NCBI RefSeq assembly: GCF_000264995.1
Contig: NW_006767436.1
Location: 409,414 to 473,413, forward strand
Direction: 5' to 3'
Length of the DNA stretch: 64,000 nt
DNA from: Punctularia strigosozonata HHB-11173 SS5
Lineage: Eukaryota; Basidiomycota; Agaricomycetes; Corticiales; Punctulariaceae
The notes under the pieces were generated by a model. That model was not told where the DNA came from, searched no databases, and saw nothing but the letters and a program-made list of their open reading frames with translations. The translations under genes were made by a program, and so were the position numbers. This document shows, piece after piece, positions 1 to 10,603 of this stretch; position 1 is the stretch's first letter, and each line of letters starts with the position of its first letter.

Positions 1-64
1 GTGGGTTCTCCTTTGCTACGTATTATCAACGTCGTTTGGTTGACATTGCTGACTTCACGTGAAG

Positions 65-1256
65 CCTGTATGAAGGGCGATACGCGATTGAATGCGGCAC
101 GTCGGCTTTGGAGGTGCCTTTCCAGTCTATAAGCACCTGCGTGCGCATGAAAACCGCGGTGAGTGACACGATTTTACATGCTCGGCGACCCTGGATGTGG
201 GGTAACCTCGCCTCGTGAACTTTATCACACATATTGATCAGGGACTGTATGCGCGCAGCTTCCCCGTTGTCAAGCGGCGATGCGCACGAGCTGCATCGAC
301 TCGTTCGACGCCATGAACTGCGGTGCCTCCGTCGCGTTCTGCGATTCACAGCTGAGTACGGGTTACTGGGCGAGCGGGCGCAACGTCTACGACATCTCCA
401 AGGTACGTGAGCAGATCTCCTCGTTCCATGAATCCGTCCATTAAACTAACTTATTCCCCGCCTTTTGTTTTTCCCACCATCGCCAACCCAATCGTTCTCC
501 TGGCCACCTCGGACTCGGATATGACGCCGAAATAGCCCTGCCTCGGTGATGGGCTGTGCTACCTCGAGAACGGCGCGATCAAAGCCTATCTCGACCGCCC
601 GGAGACGCGCGAGCTGCTCGGTGTCGAAACGCCCAACAACTTCTCCGCCTGCTCGCGCGACGTCGGTGCCGGCTTTGCTGCCCATCTCGACAAATGGGGT
701 GCGTAGGTCCACACCCTATCTGCATCTCCTTCCTCCTGAACAATGGGGCGATCCCTAACTCTCATGTTCGTTCATGTACACAGCGGTACCCACGCAATAC
801 TACGTCGCGGGCCTGCTCGAGCGCGGCGTGCGCGTGCTGATCTACGCGGGCACGTACGATTGGCAGTGCAACTGGGTCGCGAACAAGCTCTGGGTCGACA
901 AGCTCGAGTGGAGCGGGCATGAAGAGTACGTCAAGGCGGAGTGGCGCGACTGGCGCGTCGGCGAGGACGGGGAGAAGGCGGGAGAGACCAAGAGCGCCGC
1001 GGGGGGTCTGCTCACCTTCGCGACCGTGCGCGGGGCCGGACATATGGGTGAGTATACTTATTGCTTTAATCTTGATTGAGCTTCGCCCTGAGGGGGAGGC
1101 TGTCCCCTTGGCGAGATCTGCGAAATGGGATCGCGAAGGCTAAATCGCACGTTTCCTTGACCCGTTACTCACCTACGCTCATATGCAGTGCCGCATGACA
1201 AGCCCGCAGAGTCGCTCGCGATGGTGTCCCGGTGGCTCGCCGGCGCGGATCTTTGA
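65..1256 (+). CDS. Serine carboxypeptidase (S10), 3' part
   Basis: This is the C-terminal half of a secreted or vacuolar serine carboxypeptidase that removes C-terminal residues from peptides. The supported exons are 65-158, 259-402, 536-698, 784-1047 and 1189-1256, all phase-consistent. Cys-rich segments TCVRMKTALPRCQ and NCGASVAFC match the disulfide region of carboxypeptidase Y-like enzymes. The catalytic Asp sits in YAGTYDWQCNW and the catalytic His in GAGHMVPHDKPAES, just before the usual C-terminal end SRWLAGADL. The Ser-bearing N-terminal half lies before the window, and bases 1-64 look like the tail of an intron beginning near base 1. The family is secure; the substrate is not known. 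Confidence 0.9.
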
Positions 1257-2317
1257 CGAGATCTGAAGCGTCGCGTTCGCCTTGGTATATGGGTCATAGG
1301 GAAGCATCACCGAGTCACTCTTGATCCCGTTCCGTGGCGATGCGCGCAAAAGGCAGTTCCATTGTATACTATGATTCACGTTCCAGTTCATCATGAACGT
1401 ATACAGCCATCATACAGCTATGTTGACCCTGTACGGTGCCTGATTGATGTGTGATGCTCGCCCCGAGTTCACCGTGTTAACTCCCCACCATTCGCCGAAG
1501 CATGTAACCCAATAGAAATAATGATCACCCCCTATACGTCCATGCGTCGAGTTGCGTGCTAACTCCCTCGGGGAGAGCGGACGATTTCCCGACATAGCGG
1601 ATGAGGCTTACATCTCGAACTCAACGCTGGATACACTGTGACCCGCTGGCAGAGAAGCATCGTTACGGACGTTTTGATCAGGAATGGGGAACTCGGAGTG
1701 CGCGCTGATTGGAGACCGTGGTATTTGGAGATCGGGACCCCGAACAGTGGCTCGCTGTCCATTGCCTGTCCAGCGCCGCGTCCACCAGCGTCAGGCTCTA
1801 TTTACGGGATCCCGTTCCCTTGCCTGCCCAATGCGAATATGTTTTTCTCGCCACACCAAGTATACACCCTGTCGGTGATACGCTGGACGATGCTGAGACG
1901 AGCAAGCGATGGTGAGGTGGTATTCAGTGTTGCATGCTGTGACCAGTCTCCGCCGGGGTCCCCCCGCCCCGAAAGCCTGGTAAAGCACGACCAACTCGCA
2001 CGGCCCTTGGCGACGAAAACACCATCACGTCTCCGTTTTTATAAACCCTGGAGAGATGTACTCGCCTCGTTGGTCTCTACCGTCCTTCGCCCCCTTCGTC
2101 CTTCTCCGTTCCCCCCCTTTCCGTACGTCCTCCTGACATCCGTATCGAAAACCGTGCAGTTAACTGACATGGGGCTGTTTGCAGGTCTTTCCTTTGGGTT
2201 GCCCGGTAGCGCCCCTGGATATCCCTCCGATCCCTTAGCAGCAGTGCTCCTTTCGCTCGTTTCACGCACACACAGGGCTCCCAGCTCCGGCAGCATATAC
2301 ATCTAGTTGAAGAAAAA
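1257..2317. other. Intergenic, no supported gene
   Basis: This stretch lies between the carboxypeptidase and the ferritin-like gene. It contains a 222-codon open frame (1638-2306) that starts at GTG, shows no recognisable domain and carries pyrimidine-rich promoter-like sequence. The last 250 bases, with C/T tracts, probably hold the promoter of the gene starting at 2318. Confidence 0.5.
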
Positions 2318-3770
2318 ATGCGTTTCTTTGCGTCTGCGTCTCTCCTCGCCGTTGCGGCACCTGCCCTCATTTCGGCACGGCCCGTTCGCCGGACGGCCAG
2401 CGCCACTGACATCCTTGTGTTGAGTGAGTTTTTCTGTGCGCTAGCTCTGCGTATATGCGTGGGTCTGACATCATTTTTCCAGAGTTTGCGGATGTCCTTG
2501 AACAGCTCGAGTCCCAGTTCTACTCCCAGGCGCTCCAGAAGTTCCAGGAGTCGGACTTCACCAGCGCTGGTTTCTCCAACGCTGCGATTGCGACCGAACA
2601 GTTCACCGCCATCCAGAGCGATGAGGCGACCCACGCGAGCATCCTCGAGGTTAGTATCCCTCGGTCGAAATATCAAGGGCTTGCTGATATGAACTCGCAT
2701 CCCAGGACACCATCACGAGCCTGGGCGACTCCGCCATCTCCGGCTGCTCCTTCGACTTCTCGAGCGCCCTGACGGATGTACCGACCATGGCTGCCACCGC
2801 CCGAGTCGTCGAGAACCTGGGTGTCGCGGCCTACCTCGGCGCGGCGCACCTGCTGGACGACCCCGTCCTGCTCACCGCGGCCGGCTCCATCCTGACGGTC
2901 GAGGCCCGCCACCAGACCGTGCTCAACATCTTCTCCGGCTCCGGCTCCGCGATCCCCAGCGCGTTCGACCTCGGCTTCACCCCCTCGGAGGTGCTTGCCA
3001 TCGCCAGCCCCTTCATCTCGGGCTGCGACACCGGTGTCCCCGGTACGCTCCCCCTTTTGTCTGCGTCTTGAGTGATGCTGACTGATTTCTGAACCCGAAT
3101 AGCCAACCCCTCGCTGTCGATCACGAACCAGGGCACGGTCACGACCGGCACCTCGCTCTCCTTCAGCTCGAGCGCGCTCAACGGCTCGACCGACGGCCTC
3201 TTCTGCAACATGCTCATCGGCGGCCTACCCTTCGCGATCTCGCTCCCCTTCAGCCAGTGCGTCGTCCCCGCCGGAATCAACGGCCCCGTCGCCATCTGGA
3301 TCATGTCCGACGACCAGCCCGTCGCCGCGTCCCCCGTCGACCGCGACACTTCCAAGCTCGTCGCCGGCCCGACCATGGCCTTCATCGACACCATCTCGCA
3401 GTCGCTCCCTGAGGCCGCCCGCACCGTCTCTGGCACATCGTCCTCGTCGTCCTCGTCTTCCAGCTCGGACTCGTCCAGCTCCGGATCGGACTCGAGTTCC
3501 GGTTCGGCGTCGAGCACCGACAGCGCGTCGACCGTCGTGAGCACGTCGACCATCAGCTCCGACCAGGCGAGCTCCATCATCGCCAGCGCGTCGGCCACCG
3601 CGTCCGGCGCCGCCGCCACGTCGAGCGCCGCCGCGTCCGGCGACAGCTCGAGCTCGAACCCCAACCCCGCCAACGACGCCGCCGCGGGTATCAACATCTC
3701 CTTCGCGAACATGTTCACCGGCCCGTCGCCCGACGGCCACACGAACGTCATCGGCTGGACGAACATCTAA
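2318..3770 (+). CDS. Secreted ferritin-like (Rds1-type) protein with Ser-rich tail
   Basis: This is a 425-residue protein from exons 2318-2423, 2483-2649, 2706-3042 and 3103-3770. Residues 1-20 form a signal peptide (MRFFASASLLAVAAPALISA). A ferritin-like helical domain follows, starting FADVLEQLESQFYSQAL, with the helix around ARVVENLGVAAYLGAAH, as in fungal Rds1/desiccation-related proteins. The C-terminal domain ends in a long Ser/Ala-rich low-complexity linker (about 3440-3660) and then GWTNI. No GPI-type hydrophobic tail is visible, so it is probably secreted or wall-bound. Rds1 relatives respond to nutrient and stress signals in yeasts; the biochemical activity is unknown. Splice sites are canonical and the phase is consistent. 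Confidence 0.85.
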
Positions 3771-4396
3771 ACAATCTCGTTCGTTTTCGCCGCCGCGTTT
3801 ATCCCGTAGGGGATAGATTTGGGGATGGGCCGTATGGATGGGGGACGGGAGGTACATAGTAGGGATCAGCTCTTTTTTTAATCGATAATCGGACACTTCT
3901 TCGCGGAGACGATCCGCCTTCAACGAGCAATATGGACTATCATTGGGCTGACTAGAGCGCACACCTCGTTCCTCAACGCAAACCTTGTTCGCATCTTTTT
4001 CTCTCTTCTTTATCTCTGTCTTGGTTGTTATTTTGTCCTTGGAGCGCAAGAGATCATTATGTACTCGCTGTACAAGCCTTTGTGTATGTGGAGCGCTGTC
4101 ACCTTACAATCTCACACTGGACGAGGGGTGGTTTTCCTCGAGGACTGGAAACGCAGCTGTATAAGAACGCTCCGACGGCGACAGCGTCATGCGCCTATAA
4201 GCACTCGACTAGACTCGCTGGCTCTGCTGGCTCGTACATAGAAGGCTCCAGAGTGTTTGGCAACCCCGAGCAACCACTTTTGGCTCTGCCCGGTTGCCGC
4301 GTGTGCAACCACGAGGACGCGAAGATAAATGTTCAAACGACGGCTCATCAACCCGTTGGCCAGTATCTTGTTTTTTACCCTCGCACCCATCATTGC
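3771..4396. other. Intergenic, no supported gene
   Basis: This holds the 3' flank of the ferritin-like gene and the 5' flank of the first F-box gene. The open frame upstream of 4397 extends to 4025 but has no F-box-like or conserved content before MDRVPIEILQQ, so I treat it as 5' flank. Confidence 0.5.
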
Positions 4397-6223
4397 ATGG
4401 ATCGGGTCCCTATCGAAATCCTTCAACAGATCCTGCGAGATGTCGACGGCTCGAGCAACCTCTTCAGCGTCGTACGCGTGTGCCGCACATTCGCAGCTGT
4501 CGGTCTGCCGTATCTATACGAGGATTTGGTCTGGAAGAATGCCTTGCAAGCTCTGAACAACCTGTCTTTCTGGTCCGAGCATCCGCAATCACAGTCATGG
4601 GTGCATAGCTTGACAGTGCGTCGCTTGAATGCCACTAATAATGCATACAGTCCACCGCCCTTGACGCGATTCACGCAGCTTGGAGGATGCCGTATCCACC
4701 CTGGCTCGGTCGTCGCGGGGCCCGACTCGGTCTGGGGGTTGGGGTTCGCGACTAGGCTCGGCGTGGAGTTTCCGCTCAGCCGCCGTCCACAGGAAGAACA
4801 TCCGCTCCTACTAAAATTCTCCTCCACTCATCCTTTGACGATCCTACGCACGCAACACAACCGGGATGCGGTGACGGAAGAAGAACGGAACAACGTTGCG
4901 CTCTGCTCCCTGGTCAGCTTCGCCAGCTTACGCCGGTTGACCCTCACCACCTCGCGCTTGCCTGCCCGGATCCTCGCCGTCATACACGAGTTTCCCAATC
5001 TGCGCGAATTGCATATCATCAACTGTGATGTCTCGTTGCGGTCAGGCGATGGCGAGGCGATTTTAGACCACAGCGGGTTGCAACTCACCGACCTCACTCT
5101 CTGGGGCATCCACCGCATGGATGTACCCTTTGCAGCGGACGATCATCCCGCTCGAGTGCCGGTATATCGCTTCTACTCGCTCATGTCCTGTGGCACATTG
5201 CGCAGGCTGCGCCTGCTGATCCAGGATCACCCTGACCTCGTGGACGTATTGTCTGAAACGGCGAGATCGCAGATCCCTGCAGATCGGCAACTGCTTCCGC
5301 GCGTTTCGGCGGACCTGGAGGAGCTGACATACGCCTGGGTGTCCGTCCTACCGGTTTTGATGCTTCACGCTCGCAAGGAATCCTTGCTACGGTACTTGCT
5401 GCAGAATTGCCCTCGCATCACCGATCTTTCGTGCCTGGGTACAGGCTTCCCATGGCTCCCGAGTAATGTGCTACCCAATCTTCGCGCTTTCCGAGGACCG
5501 ATGACGAAACAATTTGTATCAAAGCTCGCAAACAGCCCCGTTGAACGCATCACTCTAGAATATGGCCTACTAGAAGAACCGTACCGGGACGTGCCCGCAG
5601 AGCAGCCAATTCCGGTCATACAGGAGTTGCATGCCGCGCAGCTGCCACTTCAGGAACTCTCCATGAGCGTCCTGCATTGGGATGATGATCTGATTCAAGG
5701 TATTTGTTCTTTGTTCGCGGGACTACATCGCTTGGAAGTGAAGTACACAAGGGGTTGTCCTTCCGAGGTATGCTGACGCAGAGTCGAACTGGCAAACGAC
5801 TTAGAGCTGAGTCAATACCTTTCTCCTCAGGAGATGTACATGATCATGGGCAACCAACTTTGGCCACAAATGCCTGCTCTTCGTTCCGTCTCACTGTTTG
5901 CCGTACCGGAGCTTGGTCCCATCAAGCCAGGCTTGGAGCCGTATCCCAAGGACCGCCAGCAGCCGGCAGCGTGGATCGAAACGAGGTTGTCCCCGAGCTA
6001 TCGCGTCCCGTGGTCGACAAACGACCGCATCTCGGAGCAGGACATGTTCGAGGTATTGATGATCTGGACCCATTATTGCCCGCACCTCCGGGATGTGCAA
6101 CTCTGCCGCGATTTCGTTTGGCGAAGGAGCCACGAGAAAGATATTTGGGTCAAACGCGAGATGAGTAATGCTAGCACTGCGCAAGGCGAAAGCGTAGTAC
6201 TACCAGATGATGACGACAATTAG
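4397..6223 (+). CDS. F-box/LRR-like protein, tandem copy A
   Basis: This is a 566-residue protein with an N-terminal F-box (VPIEILQQILRDVD, then LFSVVRVCRTFAAVGLPYLYEDLVW), followed by leucine-rich segments typical of large basidiomycete F-box families. Such proteins are expected to bind Skp1 and recruit targets to an SCF ubiquitin ligase. Exons are 4397-4615, 4679-5767 and 5831-6223. The first intron (4616-4678, 63 nt) has a GTGCGT donor and CGCAG acceptor, is a multiple of three and has no stop, so read-through stays in frame. The start was chosen because the F-box begins there and the neighbouring paralogue starts at the same place. Copy B follows about 250 bp downstream. Confidence 0.8.
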
Positions 6224-6469
6224 CAGTAGCATTGCATCTAATGCTTAGGTCGGTTGTTCAACTGTTGCCATTCGCGACCATGAATGCCTGATCCAAGTGG
6301 TGCGTCAATGTGACCACTTACCTTGGTCAGTGGTTGTACTGTGTATAGTATAATACATGTGAATGAATAGGCGCTTGATTCGGCGATAACTGCGTATTAG
6401 AGAAGCGCTGGCGTCACTGTGGGTCTGAATAGTACCTACCCGGGCCCCGTACTATCGACCTCCTTCATC

Positions 6470-8230
6470 ATGATGGCCCAAGTTCCCAACGAACTTGTGC
6501 AACAAATCTTGCGATATGTCAATGGCCCGAGCGACCTGGCGAACGTCGTCCGTGTTTGTCGCAACTTCAACGCCCTCGCTCTGCCTTACCTCTACGAAAA
6601 CGTCGTATGGACGGACCCCCGACAAGTCGCACGTAATCTTCCCTTCTGGGTTGAGCATGCGGAATTGCGGTCAGTCGTAAGCAGCTTGACGGTGCGTTGT
6701 CCTCATATTATAACATCATTGCTACCGACCCTGACAAAACCATCGCAGTTCAGCATCTCCTACATCGAGACTGGACTGATTATGCGTCACCCTGGCCTGG
6801 ATCTGGGGTGGAACGCGTTGGTTGGTACGTCCGGCGAGGCCATGCGACTCGGTCCACATATCTCACCAACCTCGTCAATACGGCGTGGTCCTCGAGTAAT
6901 CCTTCCCGATCGACATCGATCAACGTACCTTCACCCAGTCCGATGGTATGCGGACGAAGAATTGTACAACATTGTTGTCAGCTCTCTGGCAAGCTTCAGC
7001 GGCTTGCGCCAGTTGAGAATGACCCATTCGCGCTTGCCAGACGAGATATTCGCCATCATACACGACCTTCCTAGTCTACGCGAACTCCACGTTGTCGGCT
7101 GCGTCATTCCACTTTCTGCGCTTAGCGATTCGATTCCGGACTACGCCAGCCTCCAGATCACCGACCTCACCCTTTGGGGCGTGTACGATACTGGTCCGGT
7201 CCTGCATCCTCCGCCTCACCCTCGTTCGGCCCCGCTACATCGCTTCTACTCGCTGATGTCCTGTCCTACATTGCGTAGGCTGCACTTGCTGATCCAGCGG
7301 GACAGCGACCTGATAGAAGTCTTGTCGGTGTCGGCCAGATCGAGGATCGCTAGTATCCGACAGCTGCTTCCCCGCATATCGGCCGGCCTGGAGGAGCTTA
7401 CTTATGCCTGGCAGGACTCGACCATGAAACAAGTGACGCAAACACCAGCTTTGTCGCTTCTGCAGTACTTGTTGCAGTCTTGTTCCCGCATTTCCAAGCT
7501 GACATGCCTTGACGGAGATCCTGTTTGGATGCCAAAGGAGGCGCTCCCCAGGCTGCGCACCTATCGCGGACCAGCTGCGAAGGGCTTGGCGAGAAAGCTT
7601 GGCAATAGCCCCATTGTACACCTTTCCATCGAGTATGGCCTTCTGCGGGAAATGGAATCTAAGGATGTGTCTATCTTACCGGTGGTAGAGGAGTTACATG
7701 CCGTGCAGCTGCCACTTCGTGAATTATCCATGAGCTCGCTCTTCTGGGACGACGATCTGCTATATGCAGTTTTCCAACTGTTTCCGGGATTGTACAGCTT
7801 GGAACTGAGGTATACGAGTGGTTGTCCATCGGAGGTGCGCAGTTCGTAATCGTATCTGACGTGAAGCTCAGCATATTCCTCCCCTCAGACGTTACTCATG
7901 GGCTTGGGCTCCGACCTCATCCCCCGCATGCCTTTTCTTCATACCATTGCGTTGTTTGCTATACTAATACCCAGTGCCAACGACAAGAATCCTCTACAAT
8001 TGATCAGAAGGGCGTCACCAGGCTATCATTCTCTATGGTACAGGCCAGCCGGCAGCATGTCGGAGTTGGATCAATTCGAGACATTGTTGGCATGGAGTCG
8101 TTTTTGTCCACAACTGCGCGAGGTCCAGCTTTGCGGCGAGTTCCTATGGCGCAGGAGTGACGAGACGGATGCCTGGGCGAGGCGGGATATTGCCTGGGCA
8201 GGTTGTCGACTGACGGAATTCCCGCCCTGA
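6470..8230 (+). CDS. F-box/LRR-like protein, tandem copy B
   Basis: This 549-residue paralogue of the upstream gene has exons 6470-6691, 6749-7834 and 7889-8230. The F-box reads VPNELVQQILRYVN, then VVRVCRNFNALALPYLYENVVW. Both introns sit at the same positions as in copy A: after SLTV-encoding sequence and after the conserved CPSE. The first intron is 57 nt, again stop-free and a multiple of three. The C-terminal block WDDDLLYAVFQLFPGLYSLEL matches the equivalent block in copy A. The pair is a clear local duplication that has since diverged. A substrate-adaptor role in SCF complexes is inferred from the family; the target is unknown. Confidence 0.8.
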
Positions 8231-8450
8231 ATTTGACGAGAAACCAAGAGATCCCAGGTCGATGCAGGTCGATGGCAGTCGTGTATATCATGTTGAACTT
8301 GGTCCCGTACATCCTGAAGAGTTGAAAATTAGATGTGGAGCTTCAGGCAGTCGTGCGTAATCCATGGCAATACATAGTCTAGACATGATACAAGTAGCCA
8401 CTGCTGCTATACATTTGACCGTGTCTTGCGATATCAAGCACAGTACAAGG

Positions 8451-9251
8451 CTAATGATCACGATAAAGCCCCAGTGGATCGATTACATCCACCCTCGTCC
8501 ACCTATCTTGCTTGAGCCATGCTCGAAGTTGTACCACCAGCAGCGACGCAACTATCTGGTCTCTGCACAGAATGAGACTTCATTAGAGGCACAGAGACGG
8601 AAAACGTGGCCGAAGCGCACCGGATATCCATTGCTGCACGAGTCATGTGCAGGTGACCGAGGGTGTCCTTGGGGTCGGTACGGAGCGCACGACGCCGCGG
8701 CCCGTGATGGCTGGAGAAGCACCAGGCGATGGGCTCTAATCTGTCCGAGCCTACTTCGCCATAGCACTGCAAAATCCGAACGATCATGAATGGGAGACAA
8801 GCCGTTGTCGCTCCAAGCGTCCACATACTGCCACTTGTCCCGTACGGCTGGTCTTCCATAGATATTGGTGACCGTTGGCTTCGAATACGACACTATAAAC
8901 GTTGACAACAGTGAGTAGCGACGCTCGAACGGCGCTTACTAGGATTTCGAGCCCATCTCCTTCAGCCAGCGGCTGATCCTCAGGGCCTTATGGCCTCGAT
9001 CCCTCAGCACAACTCGATCGGGTAACTTCGCACGTTGTGACCTCGGTGATCATATACTGGTTCCGCGAACGAACGGTATACAGAGGGCGATCGGGAGAAC
9101 CTTGCTGGTAGACAGTCGTGTTGCGCATGTTGTCAGGAGAGAAGACCAGGACATCAGCGCCCTGCACTAGCGGTCTGACGAGAGTGAGGTGCGAGGCCCC
9201 AAAGCATTGCAGCGTTATTTGAGATTCAGAAGCGAATTCGTTGGAGGCCAT
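8451..9251 (-). CDS. DUF6593-family protein with apparent one-base frameshift
   Basis: The hand-spliced model runs 9251-8940, 8892-8829, 8766-8621 and 8562-8451. The N-terminus contains LVFSPDNMRNTTVYQ and RPLYTVRSRNQY, the middle ALRISRWLKEM, FEANGHQYLWK and EPIAWCF, and the end HLHMTRAAMDIRDQIVASLL. This order is characteristic of the basidiomycete DUF6593 family, whose function is unknown. Exon 1 contains one base too many near 9020-9030: the frame must change between TEVTTCEV and PDRVVLRDRG. The four exons sum to 634 nt, which is 3n+1 and agrees with a single extra base. It is either a recent pseudogene or a sequence error. The three downstream introns have good splice signals. Confidence 0.65.
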
Positions 9252-9516
9252 GATGTTTACCAGTTCCCTCGCATGCAGGGTGGACAGTGGTCTTTTATGT
9301 ACCGTGGTGCACATTCCGCAGTTCCGAGGCATGCAATAAACATCCGATGCAGTTAACGGCTGGCTCGAGATACGTGTTCAAGCGGTGAACGATAACCATC
9401 GTAGATTGTTCAACAGCCATTTCATTCCGAGGTAGGCCGTGGACGCATGAGCCAGAACCGCGCGACACAGGTACAGTAGAATTCATCCCGTGACAAACTC
9501 TTGTTCTCTCGCAACG
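9252..9516. promoter_or_regulatory. Bidirectional promoter region
   Basis: The start codons of the DUF6593 gene (minus strand, 9251) and the RNPS1-like gene (plus strand, 9517) face away from each other across 265 bp. Both promoters must lie here. No TATA box stands out. Confidence 0.5.
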
Positions 9517-10495
9517 ATGTCGACCAGGGGCCGCTCCCGCTCAAGATCTCCTGTCTACAGAGATGGCGACGTCGACATGGACAGGTCGCCCAAGGACGAC
9601 AAACGGGACGCGAAGGTGGTCGTAGTCACCAACCTCACGCGCAATGTCGTCGAGGGCCATCTCAGCACCATCTTCGGCTTCTACGGCGAGCTCGTCAAAA
9701 TCGACCTCCCTATGTTCGGCAAATGTATGTATACACTACCAGAACATCGTTGGGGAGTATGTGAACTGATAACTTGCGCTGTTAGCGGGCCAAAACAGAG
9801 GCAAAGCTGCCTTGGAATACGCAGACGCGGATGCAGCTCAGAAGGCCGCGTCGCACATGAACGGCGGCCAACTCGACGGCGCAGTCCTCAAAGTCGAGCT
9901 GTCCGACCTCCCTATACGTACCGGCCCCGGTCCCCGCGACCGCAGTCGCTCGCGCTCGCGCCCGCCGCCTCCACGCCGGCGCACGCCCCCGCCCCCGCCT
10001 CTACGCAATGGCCGCTACGCGCGCTCCCGCTCCCGCACGCGCTCGCTCACCCCGCCCCGCTACGCCCGCCGGTCTCCTCCGCCGCGGTACAACGACAACT
10101 TCCGCTCGCGTCAGTATGGCCGCCGGCCGCCAGCGCCGCCTCCGCCTCGGGCGCCTTACCACCGCCCGTACTCTCGCTCTCGCTCGCGGTCTCCAATACG
10201 CCGCGGCGACCGCATCGCGCCAAGGCGCCGCTCTCCCAGCTACGAGCGTGGCGGCTACGCACGCGGCAGGCCGCGCTCCAGGACCCCAAGCGACTACTCT
10301 GTCCGCTCGAGCCGCTCGCGTGCCCGCACGCCTTCGCGCTCGCGCTCGAGGTCTTACTCTTCTTACACGAGATACTCCAGGAGCAGATCTCGTTCGCGCT
10401 CTTACAGTCGGGGCAGGGGTAGGTCCGCAAGCAGGGAAAGCAGAGACGACATTCGGGATAGCAGATCCCGTTCTCCGGAGCCGCGCAGGGACTGA
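9517..10495 (+). CDS. RNPS1: RNPS1-like RNA-binding SR protein
   Basis: This is a 305-residue nuclear RNA-binding protein from exons 9517-9724 and 9786-10495. It has a short RS-rich N-terminus, one RRM (VVVVTNLTRNVVEGHLSTIF as the start, RGKAALEYADADAAQKAASHM as the RNP1-side half), then a long Arg/Ser/Pro-rich tail. RNPS1 proteins bridge the exon-junction and ASAP complexes and influence splicing and nonsense-mediated decay. The intron (9725-9785) falls inside the RRM. Other SR proteins are possible, but the order RS, RRM, Pro/Arg, RS and the RRM sequence favour RNPS1. A possible THO2 gene, another mRNP factor, lies at the far end of the window. Confidence 0.8.
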
Positions 10496-10603
10496 TGCAG
10501 ATGGTCCCCTCTAGTATGCTGCCTTTCTTGCTGCCCGCAAAATGCTAAAAGTACATCCCGACTGAGTCATTATGCATGTATGTACGCGCGTGCTCTATCG
10601 TCG

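Noticed and set aside
1638-2306. 222-codon open frame on the plus strand
   Set aside because: It starts at GTG, shows no domain or sensible composition and covers the likely promoter of the ferritin-like gene.
2831-3766. 311-codon acidic minus-strand frame
   Set aside because: Antisense shadow of the ferritin-like gene's Ser-rich exons.
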